Positions 34,593 through 45,453 of a stretch of DNA of 64,000 nucleotides are shown one piece after another. The notes under the pieces are model-generated. The model worked only from the letters and a program-made list of their open reading frames with translations. It was not told the DNA's origin and searched no databases. The position numbers and the translations under genes were made by a program. Positions within the stretch are counted from its first letter, which is position 1. Every line of letters begins with the position of its first letter. The DNA is from Wurfbainia villosa (Eukaryota > Streptophyta > Magnoliopsida > Zingiberales > Zingiberaceae), in the NCBI GenBank assembly GCA_025175895.1, contig CM045987.1:38094113-38158112 (forward strand), written 5' to 3'.

Positions 34593-35983
34593 CTGTTGGA
34601 CTTTCCGAGCCACAAAAATCGCTTTTTGCGTTGCGAAAACCCCGGAAGTCCGGCCACGGATCTGTGCAAAGATGTATTAAAACTAAAACATGTATGTGTT
34701 TACTAAAAACTCTAGATCTACCTTAGATCTAGAAAGTGAGATCATTACCCTCGATGCGACGCCCTTCGTAAATCCCGCTCGTCACAAAGCTTCGCCTGAA
34801 CTCAAGAGTGTCAAGTGCACACTCCTCTATTGGTATCCACACAAGCAATAGGAGGAGAAAATACACCCTTGAGTGTGCTAGCACCCTATGGATGGTTCGG
34901 CCAAAGAGAGGGATGGGAGGGAAAACTTGAGAAGAAGATGATCCAAGGAAGAAGATGAAGTTGTGTAACTCACACAAATAATTCTCATCTAATGAGAATA
35001 GTGGCCGACCACTTTTCTTAGGGGGGTTACATGCATGCATGTAACTCCTCCAAGAGCCAATGGCTTTTGGTCTCCCTCATGAGGTGGCATCACATGTTAA
35101 GTCAATGATGATGTGGAGCATCATCATTGGCCGGACATGCCAAGTCATCATCATGACATGGCATTTGGTCAAGTCAAACTTGACCTTTCATCTTCCCTCT
35201 CAAGTCAAGTCAAACTTGACCTCTTATCTCCCATGGTCGATCAAATCCAACCATTTGATTCAAGTCAATTTAATTTAATGAATCTCTATTCATTAATTTA
35301 AATTGATTTGATGAATCAAATCTAAATTAGACTCATTCAACACTTGAATCAAATCGAGTCCAACTCAATTAGTCTAATTAGGATTACTCTTAATCCAATT
35401 TGGTTCATCCCATGAACCTAATCCTCATGGTTCATCATATGAACCTAATCTCCATCTAATTGCCCTTATGTGTGTGACCCTATAGGTTCTTGTAACGTTG
35501 GCAATGTCCCTAAATCGATTTAGGAACATAAGCAATGAGCGGTATCTAGCAACACATCATTGCTACCCAAGTTACAAGAATGTTGAGCTCCAACATCACC
35601 TTTGTGACTACTAATTGTGACTCTCACAATATGTGACAATGTCTCTCTATCCTTGACATCTAGATTGACCAATTGAGGCATAGACCGTGTCATCCTCGGT
35701 ATAATCTATATCTTGAACTCCAAGTAGACTCACTCTAATCAAATGAGCTCAATATCTCATATTGACTCATTTGGGCATGGCCATGCACTTCGTGGTCTCA
35801 CTCTATCATGAATATCGATGTCACCCCCGTCATATAGGAGGGATAGATTCCATCTACATCACTCATATCCCTCCGCATAATTTGTTACATACCCAATAAT
35901 CGCCTTTATAGTCCACCCATTTACGGGTGACGTTTGACGAAGCCAAAGTATGCAACTCCTTATGTAGGGAACCATGGTGACTT

Positions 35984-37096
35984 TGTTGGTGCAGTAGGCA
36001 CCTAAGTCGAACCTGAGTTTTGATTATAGCAAACGATACAAAGTTATGCTCATGTCATTATCTCACGAGCTGAATCGAGTGTGCAGAAGATTTCTATAGC
36101 TGGAGCTGAAGGCTAGCGACACCCGGAGGAAGCCTCGGTGGTCGGGCGACACTTGAGTGACTTCGAAGGGAGCCGAAGGAATCGAGTGGAAGGTCAGAAG
36201 CAAAAGCAACACGTAAGTATCGAGGTAAGCTCGTGTGTGCGAGCGTAAGTGAGGTCGTATCCTCTTTACGGGGGTTATCTTAAGCGTAGATCCGACCAAA
36301 GACATCCTATAGATGGTCTAGGTCGAGATCGGACAGTCGGAGGTTGTCAAAATAATGTTTTTGTTAAGCTAACTTTGCTTGCCGGCTTGGAGGACTCATT
36401 CTTGTCAATCGATCATTGGAGGTTAGCACTCGACTGATGCTGCCATCAGTCGACTGATGATGGCCATCAGTCGACTCATGGTCAAAGGATCAGCTTCGAG
36501 GAGTCAAGGTTTATCACCAAATTTCAAGGGGAGTGGTGATCAAATATGATTGGCTAGGGTTCCTCTCGAAAAGGGGCTCAAAGGCTATAAAAGGAGGTCC
36601 TAACCTAGGGTTTCATCATCAATTCTAAGTGCTCAAAAGCCTCCACAACACTGCGACTCTCCGATAACTCTACGACAACAAAGTGCTGCCAACAACCCTA
36701 GTTTAAGTCCTATCTTCGAGTTGTTGGTATAATCTTGTTTTGTCATTTCTTTTAATCTTGCAATTCGTTTGTTAATCGAGGCTTTCTACCGTTGCATTTC
36801 ATTTTAATAGAAGAGAGGGTTTGTCTCTCTATCTTGTGCTTCGAAGGTTTTTGTAATCGTAAAACTCCTACCTCCAACGAGGAGGAGTGTTTTAGTGAAT
36901 TTCCCTCCGTACACGGTCTAGGACCGTTAGGGCCTTGGAGTAGTAGCCGAAGGCTACGAACCAAGTAAAAAAACTATTTGTCTCATTTAGTTTTTATTTA
37001 CATTTTTGTTGCGTTTAATTGTCTACCGAACGATTTAAAAGAAAAAGTTTTTATCGCTATTCACCCCCCCCTCTAGCGATCCGCTTCGATCCAACA
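35984..37096 (+). repeat. SIRE-3 5' LTR
   Basis: TGTTGGTGCA to GATCCAACA, 1113 bp. One perfect CAGTCGACTG at 36447-36456 and degenerate ones beside it lie upstream of the TATA box at 36596-36602. Antisense ORFs in it (for example 36752-36964, repeated at 44550-44762) are by-products of LTR duplication. Confidence 0.93.
36596..36602 (+). promoter_or_regulatory. TATA box of the SIRE-3 5' LTR
   Basis: GGCTATAAAAGGAGG is a strong TATA context. The same sequence is near 44390 in the 3' LTR. The R region would start about 30 bp downstream. Confidence 0.75.
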
Positions 37097-37098
37097 AT

Positions 37099-37115
37099 TG
37101 GTATCAGAGCCGGGG
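37099..37115 (+). promoter_or_regulatory. SIRE-3 primer-binding site
   Basis: TGGTATCAGAGCCGGGG lies two bases after the LTR, with 13 bases complementary to the initiator Met-tRNA 3' end. Confidence 0.92.
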
Positions 37116-37608
37116 GTGCTTAGATTTGGTGAAACCACCAATCTAACATTTTTTACAGATTTGTTTTTCGTTCGTTTAAATTTTTCTCCCGCACTACTAA
37201 TCCAAGACGAAGTCTTGGTACTCTTCGTTTGGTTTTGTTTTGCAAGTATTGATCGCCTTCGGAGTACCTCATTATCAAACGAACATAACTTTTGCTACAA
37301 GTGGACTCATGAAACGATCTACCCACCAAATCGAAGCTCTCGCAGAGATCTACACTTCTTATTGGGGTTTACCCCTGTAACAAGCTGTTTTCATCCTCAA
37401 AAATCAATGTTTAGTAGCCTTTTGGGGACATCGAAGGTTGTGAGTACTTACTTTTTATTTAGTTTCTTATTTCTTTGCTTAACTTTCTTTTTTTCGTTTG
37501 TTTCTTTTTATTTCCCGCACTACTAATCCAAGACGCAAGTCTTGGTACTTTCGTGTGTTTTTGTTGTTGCTAGGTTTTCGTTTTAGTCTCCTTGTCTTTT
37601 TTGTTCTA
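37116..37608 (+). other. SIRE-3 leader with a duplicated hairpin block
   Basis: About 490 bp between PBS and gag. An open frame at 37098-37526 has no Gag similarity. A block of about 75 bp occurs twice, around 37165-37240 and 37490-37570. Its core is CCCGCACTACTAATCC followed by an inverted repeat: CCAAGAC-GAA-GTCTTGG at 37202-37218 and CCAAGAC-GCAA-GTCTTGG at 37528-37545. Confidence 0.8.
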
Positions 37609-39246
37609 ATGGCCCATCTCGAGGGTTTTAGCACCGTCCGACCTCCGTTTTACAACGGAGATGATTTTCGTTACTGGAAAGGTCGGATGGAATGCTTTCT
37701 CAAAACCCAAATCGAGATGTGGATCATAATTCAAACGGGTTTCACACTTCTGACTAATGAAGTGGGTGACTCCTTGGATTATGATCAATGGACCGTTGCA
37801 ACAGAATGATAAGTCGAAGTCGATGCCAAGGCAACACAAATCCTCCAATGCGGCTTGTCCAAGGAGGAGTTAAATCGCGTCGGTCCCTTCATCAGCGCAA
37901 AAGACCTTTGGACAAAACTAGTGGAGCTACACGAAGGGACCGATGAAGCCAAGGTATGTAAGCGCGACCTTTTGTTCAATAAACTATATAATCTAAAAAT
38001 GTAGGAACACGAGTCTGTGACGCAACTTCACGCCCGAGTCCAGGACATAGTCAACAATCTACACGCAATCGGGCAAAAGGTCGAAAACCGCGACCTTATA
38101 AGGTATGTCCTAAACTCCTTTCCGAGGACTACCTTGTGGGCATCCATGGTCGATGCCTACAAGGTCTCCAAGGATCTTTCTAAACTTAGATTAGATGAAC
38201 TCTTTTCCGATTTTGAACTTCATGAGCAGTCTAACTCGGAACCCGAGAAAGGTATAGCACTATTTGTAGGTTCAAAGAAGAAAATTGCTAGCAAGCCACC
38301 TCCGAAGGAAGAAGAGGAGGAGTCCGATTCGGAGGTCGACTCGAAAATGGAGGCCGAACTAGTCAACCTAGTTCGAAGGATAGTCAAGGGCCAAAAACAA
38401 GCCGTCACTCGACCCAACGAAGGTAAGCCTAAAAGTTCGAACATAAGATGTTATGAATGCAACAGGTTTGGACATATCAAGTCCGAATGCCCAAAACTCA
38501 AGAGCAAGGCACCAAAACACAAAAAGGCACTCAACGCTACTTGGGAAGAAGCTTCTGAAGAAGAAGACAATGATCGAGTCCTTATGGCTAAACCGGTGGA
38601 ATCGGAGACGCAGTCGGAACCGAAACTTGAATCGGAAACCGAAGATGAGTCGGACTGCGAAACACTATTCAAGATAAGCCACGGATATGCATCCGGTTCA
38701 AAAGATACACTCAAGGTTAGTCGGTCTCTTATTACTACTCTTTATAGTGCAATTAAGTTTTTAAATAAAAAGTTAGCTAAGTCCGAGTCCCAGGTCAAGA
38801 CCCTGGTTGAGGAAGTTAAACTCCTCAAGCACGAGGTCTCCCTAACCTCTTCAACTAGTCGAGTTCAAGAGAAAGACTCAACTCGGGTTGAAAAACTCGA
38901 AGTTGAGAACTCACTCTTGAAAAGTCAAGTCGAAGATCTTAGGAATACGTTGGAAAGGTTTACTTTGGGATCCAAAGGACTTGACCTCCTACTTGGATCG
39001 CAAAGGGCCATGTACAACAAGGTCGGGTTAGGGTTTAGCTCAAACACGACCAATAAGTCGTATATGTCAATCGTAAGTCGACATAAAAAACATGTCCAAG
39101 CATGGGTCCCTAAGACCACCTTGATTTCAAACTTAGGATCAAACTAGTACTGGGTTCCCAAGGACCAAATCCACTATGTGGAGAGACCGAATCAATTCAA
39201 CGGTCCAGGGGGAGCTAGTACGAAATTTGTTTGTGTTTTAACTTAG
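37609..39246 (+). pseudogene. SIRE-3 gag
   Basis: The ATG at 37609 opens a UBN2-type Gag (MAHLEGFSTVRPPFYNGDDF, then YWKGRMECFL). One reading frame runs to 39145 but is broken by TGA and TAA at 37807-37812 and TAG at 38002-38004. The later open stretch from 38017 has the CCHC knuckle CYECNRFGHIKSEC at its residues 145-158, an acidic region, and a C-terminal coiled coil ending in the GSQR...YNKVGLG block shared with SIRE-2. A TAG at 39145-39147 comes just before YWVPK, which SIRE-2 gag reads through, so the original stop was probably further on, near 39244. Confidence 0.92.
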
Positions 39247-39818
39247 AAATTGCATGCTTAGGTTTTTATTTAGTTTGATTTTTCTTTTTAGAATGGTTAG
39301 ATAGGACTATAACTTGTCAATACTTGATAACATAGTACCAGGACGCGGCGAGATGATAGTACGCTAGGAAAGCAGAGTCTTGTGTATTCGGGCTAGATAA
39401 GGCGTATCTAGTTCGGTGCACTTGACCGAGCGGAACTAGCTGAAGCTACCTCGCCGTATCCTAGACTAGTTAGACCAGGAAGTGGTCTTAAGTGAGTCAA
39501 GTCTCTATTTTCTTGAAAATGGCTTTGTCTAAGGAAGTGGTCGTTGTTCCGATTAAAGAAGGCCTCTGTGCCTCGCCACGACCTGGAAGTCATGATCTTG
39601 AAAAGGTGACTTAATGAGCCTATGGTCAAATCCGAATCTAACGCAAGGTTGACAAGTGTTTAAGTCATTAAATTTAATTCAACTAAAATTGGAAGTCATC
39701 TCACAAGAACATATAGGATTAACATGTTTGATCATGTAGACATGGGTGAGATGATTTAGGTTAATAATTTTCAACCAATTTTTAGTAAATCCAATATCCG
39801 ATCCAACTACCTTGCGTG
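39247..39818 (+). other. SIRE-3 gag-pol spacer
   Basis: About 570 bp with stops in all frames. It contains the stem-loop at 39697-39753. SIRE-2 keeps a comparable stem-loop after gag, so the spacer is an element feature and not a late insertion. Confidence 0.7.
39697..39753. other. Stem-loop 1 of SIRE-3 (gag-pol spacer)
   Basis: The ends CATCTCAC and GTGAGATG pair, and an inner ACATG-TTTGAT-CATGT can also pair. It resembles stem-loop 2 (43031-43092) after pol. Confidence 0.7.
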
Positions 39819-39821
39819 TAG

Positions 39822-42800
39822 GATCAATGGATGTTGGACAGTGGTTGCTCCCGACACATGACCAGGGATCAACTCAAGTTTTCGAAGCTTCGATTCAAAC
39901 GACAAGGATCGGTAGCCTTCGGAAATAACGGCAAGCTCAAAATCATCGGATCAGGTGATATTGAGCTTAACTCAAATTTTGTTATTCAAAACGTTTTATT
40001 AGTAGAAAATTTTCAATATAATCTACTTAGTGTAAGTCAATTGTGTGATAATAACTATAAGGTCATATTTCTAGAAAATGAATGCGTAATTAATACAAAC
40101 GAAACCTCTAAAACAATTCTTAAAGGAACTAGAAATAACAACATTTACACTATCAACTTAACTAACTCCTCAACTAAGTGTCTTTTGACACGGCAAGAGG
40201 AATCATGGTTGTGGCACCGATGACTCGGTCACTCACACCCAAGACTCATCCACAAGATGAGTCAGAGTGATTTAGTCAGAGGTTTGTCTAACCTCAACAA
40301 CTTGGATAATAAAATATGTAATGCTTGTCAACAAGGTAAATAATCTAGGACACAACATCAACTAACAAGTCAAGAATGAACCAAAAGTGTGCTTGAGCTC
40401 CTACACATGGATCTATTTGATTCACACAGAGCTAAGTCACTTAACAGAATTAAATTCTGTTTAGTCATTATCGATGACTACTCTAGATTTACTTGGGTTA
40501 AGTTCATCAAACACAAAAGTGATACCCTAGATCAATTAATCAACCTATTTAAGTTAATAGAAAATCAACAAAACATTAAAATCAAAAGACTTAGGACTGA
40601 TCATGGTGGTGAATTCGAAAACCATAGGTTTACAGAATTCTGTAACCTAAATGGATACCACCATGAGTTCTCTTGCCCTAGAACTCCACAACAAAATGGC
40701 CTAGTAGAACGCAAAAATAGAACCCTACAAGAAGCCGCTAGGACAATGTTAAATGAGTATAACCTACCCGATAGGTTTTGGTCGGAAGCCGTGAGTACGG
40801 CATGCTATGTCCAGAATAGGATCCTTATGGTAAAGAGACACCTTAAGACCCCATACGAGATTTATCATGATAAAATACCTAACATCAAGTACTTTAGGGT
40901 ATTTGGGTGTAAGGTACATATCCTAAACACTAAAGATTACCTAGGGAAATTTACATCCAAAACCACGACCGGAATCTTTCTAGGATACTCGACTACAAGT
41001 AGAGCTTATAGAGTATATAACCATGACACCCTTAGAGTCGAGGAAACTATCAATGTAGTATTCGATGAAGGACACGAACCTACAAAACCCCCGGCAACCC
41101 CAATTAGCGAGCCGATCCATACTAGACCTAACTCTGATCCGGAGATCAGGTCTAGTGTTAATCCTAACCTAAGTCAACCAAGTCACTCTATTGATCAATT
41201 GATAGATAACTCCAACCAAACTAGAACTCAAACAAGCCATCCTATGGATCAAATTGTAGACTCAAACCCAAATCCAACTAGGACTCAAACGAATCATCCT
41301 ATCGACCAAGTGATAGGTGATCCAAGTCTAGGAGTTCAAACTAGAGCCTCATACAGAAACCTTAGTCAAATATCTTTGATTTCTAAAATTGAACCCAAAA
41401 CTATTGACCAAGCTCTTCTTGATCCCGATTGGATTATTGCAATGCAAGAAGAGTTGACTCAATTCACTAGGAACGAAGTATGGGAATTAGTACCACCACC
41501 TAAAGATAAAACAATCATTGGAACAAGGTGGGTGTTTAGAAATAAAATTGATGATAAAGGTGAAGTAGTTAGAAATAAAGCTAGACTAGTTGCTAAAGGG
41601 TTTAGTCAAGTCGAAGGTTTAGATTACGACGAGACCTATGCCCTAGTAGCTAGATTAGAGTCCATTCGAATGCTATTAGCGTACGCAGCACATCGAGGAT
41701 TTAAGTTGTTTCAAATGGATGTGAAATCTGCGTTCTTAAATGGATATATTAAAGAAGAAGTTTATGTTAGTCAACCCCCCCGGTTTCGAAAGTTTAGATA
41801 AACCCGATCATGTCCTTAGATTAAAGAAAGCTCTTTATGGACTTAAACAAGCTCCGCGAGCTTGGTACGAGAGACTTTCGATTTATTTTAAGTCCAAAGG
41901 CTTTAACCAAGGTGTAGTTGACCCAACCCTTTTCGTAAAAACCTTAGGTAAAGACATATTCATAGCCCAAATCTACGTAGATGATATTATTTTCGGAACT
42001 ACCAACTCAATCCTACTAAATGAGTTTATTTCACTTATGGAAAGTGAATTTGAAATGAATTTAGTAGGCGAATTAAGCTTCTTTTTAGGTCTACAAATTA
42101 AACAAACTAAATATGGAATATACCTACATCAACGCAAATATACTAGGGAATTAATTAAACCCTTTGGAATGCAAGATGCTAAAATTATTAATACCCCAAT
42201 GGCAACTAATGTTAATATAGGAGAAGATGTAATTGGAAACCCAATTGTTTTAAAATACTATATGAGCATAATAGGGAGTCTCCTTTACTTAACTGCAAGC
42301 CGACCTGATATCTTATTTGCAGTGAGTATGTGCGCAAGGTTTCAAACCTGTGCCAAGGAGTCTCACCTAACTCTAGTCAAGCGTATCCTTAGATATCTAA
42401 AGGGCACACTTAATGTCGGTATTTGGTATCCTAGATCTACCGAGTTCGAACTTACTGGCTACTCCGATTCGGACTATGTCGGTATTAAGCTCGATAGAAA
42501 GAGTACGAGTGGTTGTTGTCAACTTCTTGGCTCGAGTCTAGTGAGTTGGTGCAGTAGGAAGCAACATTGTGTTGCCTTATCTACCACCGAAGCTGAATAC
42601 ATCGCGATGGGTGAGTGTGTCACTCAACTTCTTTGGATGAAGCACACTCTCCGCGATTTCAAGTTAGACTTTATGAACACAAAACTTCACGTAGATAACA
42701 TTAGTTCAATTAATCTTACTAAGAATCCAATATGTCACTCTAGGACCAAACATATAGAGGTCAAACATCATTTCATTCGAGAACATGTAGCCAACGGAGC

Positions 42801-42918
42801 CATACAACTCGAATACGTCGAATCGAAGTCTAACTTAGCAGACCTATTTACTAAACCCCTACCCGAAGCCGAATTTAGTCTATTAAGACGAAAATTGGGC
42901 ATGTGTGTATTAGAATAG
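39822..42918 (+). pseudogene. SIRE-3 pol (protease, integrase, RT, RNase H)
   Basis: Protease has LDSGCSRHMT near 39834. Stops at 40221-40223 (after WLWHR, in the GAG-pre-integrase domain), 40341-40343 and 40377-40379 lie in one continuous frame. Integrase follows (frame from 40389) with D8, D71 and E107 in D-35-E spacing and GLVERKNRTLQ. RT starts near 41440 (DPDWIIAMQEE, IIGTRWVFRNK). A seven-C run at 41775-41781 adds one base and shifts frame in the SQPPGFE block. The second stretch (41740-42918) has an intact YVDD at residues 79-82 and RNase H with TTEAEYIA and HVDNISS. It ends normally at TAG 42916. Apart from three stops and one homopolymer slip, pol is complete. Confidence 0.94.
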
Positions 42919-43815
42919 GAACTTGCAAATTATATTTTCTTACTACTATTTCTTAAATTTTCATTTTTTTTTGGAACTAGCATAGGACATACCTTAGATA
43001 TCATGCACCTATAGATTTAAGGAGCCAGTACATCTCACAACACATAGGACTAATGTGTTTGTGTACTTAGCCACGTAGATGGGTGTGAGATGTTAGGACC
43101 TTACTCCTGGTTCCAGATGTAGAGCTAGTGTATCACTATGAACCACGGAGTATAATCATACATACTAACCGACTTTGACCGGGACTGGTTGATCTTTCAT
43201 ATCAATCAAGCTAAATATGAGTCGAACATTTTATAGATGAACTTATTTTCAGTATATTATTTTCAAAATGATGTGGAACATGCTTGGACTTTAAAATTAA
43301 TACTTATTCCACACACACCCTCACTCTTTTCGATATATGGCAAAAGGGGGAGAAAAAGGCCAAAGTTAAGGGATCATTTTTTTTTTATGGCCAAGGCTTA
43401 CTTAACTTTGAGTTAACAAAACAAGTTAAGGGAATTCTTAACTTAAACACAACAAAACAAGTTAAGGGAATTCATAACTTAAACACATTAAGTTAACTTG
43501 TTAACAAAACGGAAGTAAAGGCCAAGGTTAAGAAATCAATTTTTTTATTTCTTAACTTAAAACTTATTTTAAATACTATAGCCAATATTAAGTAATTTCG
43601 GTTACTTAATTCCTTTTTAGTAGCAAACATCAAGGGGGAGAGTTAAAACTCTTTCTCAAGTACTCACCTTCGGTCAAGGGGGAGGATTCCTCAAGGGGGA
43701 GCACTTGAAAAAGAGTTTTTATATACTCCTGCACATTCATGCATATCTCTTACTCATTTTACTTAATGCACTTAATTTATTTTTCTTAACTTTGTATGTG
43801 GGTATGTCATAAATC
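42919..43815 (+). other. SIRE-3 post-pol region
   Basis: About 900 bp. No envelope-like ORF with membrane segments was found. PPT-like AAGGGGGAG occurs near 43631, 43677 and 43694 as well as at the LTR. Stem-loop 2 is at 43031-43092. Two copies of ACAAAACAAGTTAAGGGAAT lie near 43417 and 43447. Confidence 0.7.
43031..43092. other. Stem-loop 2 of SIRE-3 (after pol)
   Basis: CATCTCACA (43031-43039) pairs with TGTGAGATG (43084-43092), a perfect 9-bp stem. The inner ACACAT-AGGACTA-ATGTGT also pairs. It is an imperfect direct repeat of stem-loop 1. Confidence 0.75.
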
Positions 43816-43829
43816 AAAAAGGGGGAGAT
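43816..43829 (+). promoter_or_regulatory. SIRE-3 polypurine tract
   Basis: AAAAAGGGGGAGAT directly precedes the 3' LTR at 43830. It is identical in type to the SIRE-2 PPT. Confidence 0.92.
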
Positions 43830-44892
43830 TGTTGGTGCAGTAGTCACCTAAGTCGAACCTGAGTTTTGATTATAGCAAACGATACAAAGTTAAGCTCATG
43901 TCGTTATCTCACGAGCTGAATCGAGTGTGCAGAAGATTTCTATAGCTGGAGCTGAAGGCTAGCGACACCCGGAGGAAGCCACGGTGGTCGGGCGACACTC
44001 GAGTGACTTCGGAGGGAGCCGAAGGAATCGAGTGGAAGGACAGAAGCAAAAGCAACACGTAAGTATCGAGGTAAGCTCGTGTGTGTGAGCGTAAGTGAGG
44101 TCGTATCCTTTTTACGGGGGTGATCTTAAGCGTAGATCCGACCAAAGACATCCTAAAAATAATGTTTTTGTTAAGCTAACCATATTGGAGGACTCGATCG
44201 TCAATTAGTCGATCACCGGAGGTTAGCACTCGTCGATATCGCCATCACCGATCGATGATGGCCATCAGTCGACTGATGGTCAAAGGATCAGCTTTGAGGA
44301 GTCAAGGTTTATCACCAAATTTCAAGGGGAGTGGTGCTCAAATATGATTGGCTAGGGTTCCTCTCAAAAAGGGGCTCAAAGGCTATAAAAGGAGGTCCTA
44401 ACCTAGGGTTTCATCATCAATTCTAAGTGCTCAAAATCCTCCACAACACTACGACTCTCCAATAACTCTACGACAACGAAGTGCTGCCAACAACCCTAGT
44501 TTAAGTCCTATCTTCGAGTTGTTGGTATAATCTTGTTTTGTCATTTCTTTTAATCTTGCAATTTGTTTGTTAATCGAGGCTTTCTACCGTTGCATTTCAT
44601 TTTAATAGAAGAGAGGGTTTGTCTCTCTATCTTGTGCTTCGAAGGTTTTTGTAATCGTAAAACTCCTACCTCCAACGAGGAGGAGTGTTTTAGTGAATTG
44701 CCCTCCGTACACGGTCTAGGACCGTTAGGGCCTTGGAGTAGTAGCCGAAGGCTACGAACCAAGTAAAAAAACTATTTGTCTCATTTAGTTTTTATTTACA
44801 TTTCCGCTGCATTTAATTGTCTACCGAACGATTTAAAAGAAAAAGTTTTTATCGCTATTCACCCCCCTCTAGCGATCCGCTTCGATCCAACA
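43830..44892 (+). repeat. SIRE-3 3' LTR
   Basis: 1063 bp. Most of it is nearly identical to the 5' LTR. The region 44151-44265 is strongly altered: a 50-bp block is missing, and CTG/CAG-containing sites are scrambled while neighbouring bases are unchanged. Confidence 0.92.
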
Positions 44893-45453
44893 GACTTCAG
44901 GTCTAAGGACTAATAGTCATACTAATAGCCACATGAGAAAGTATATGACACTCATATAACGATCCACGATACTTTCTCATGGCGGGTCATTCAGTATACA
45001 TTCTCTGATGAATACCCATATGTCAACTTGATATCTCATATCCATGACTTGTGAGATCAAGTCATCATGTTGACCTACATGCTAGTCTCTACGCATTAAC
45101 ATTGTCCCTGAATGTTAATACTTGACTAGGAATGATTAAGAGTAGTGTTCTCTATATCATCTCATTATCGATTCAACCAATCGATTGATATAAATAAGAA
45201 CCTACTACTCAAGGACATTATTATATTTAGTTATTTGGCACCAATACAAGTAAATATAATAACCATGCCTTTATAAATAGGAATATGATACAATAAAGTC
45301 CATACAACAATCATCATATTGTAACGCCCGTAAAATTTCTAGCAATTTTACAATAATTTTTGGCTTGATGATAATGGGATTTATGTGGGCTCTTTCAAAA
45401 ATAAAAGAAAATAAGCCAAAAAGGATGCAAGGCCTAGGAATTGAACCCCAAAC

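Larger units (their letters stand above)
35984..44892 (+). mobile_element. SIRE-3: complete SIRE/Maximus-like copia element
   Basis: 8909 bp with a perfect TSD GACTT at 35979-35983 and 44893-44897. LTRs are 1113 and 1063 bp; the difference is mainly a 50-bp block missing from the 3' LTR near 44151. Layout: PBS, leader, gag, a spacer of about 580 bp, pol, a 3' region of about 910 bp without a recognisable envelope-like ORF, PPT, LTR. It is the only SIRE copy here with pol. Confidence 0.95.

Noticed and set aside
36752..36964. Antisense 70-codon frame duplicated at 44550-44762
   Set aside because: Present twice only because it lies in both SIRE-3 LTRs; no domain similarity.
37098..37526. 142-codon frame just after the SIRE-3 PBS
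   Set aside because: It covers the leader and the duplicated hairpin block and shows no Gag features; real gag starts at 37609 with a clear UBN2-type sequence.
42919..43829. Envelope-like gene in SIRE-3
   Set aside because: Some SIRE elements carry an env-like ORF after pol, so I looked for one; only a 70-codon frame (43284-43496) without signal peptide or membrane segment is present.
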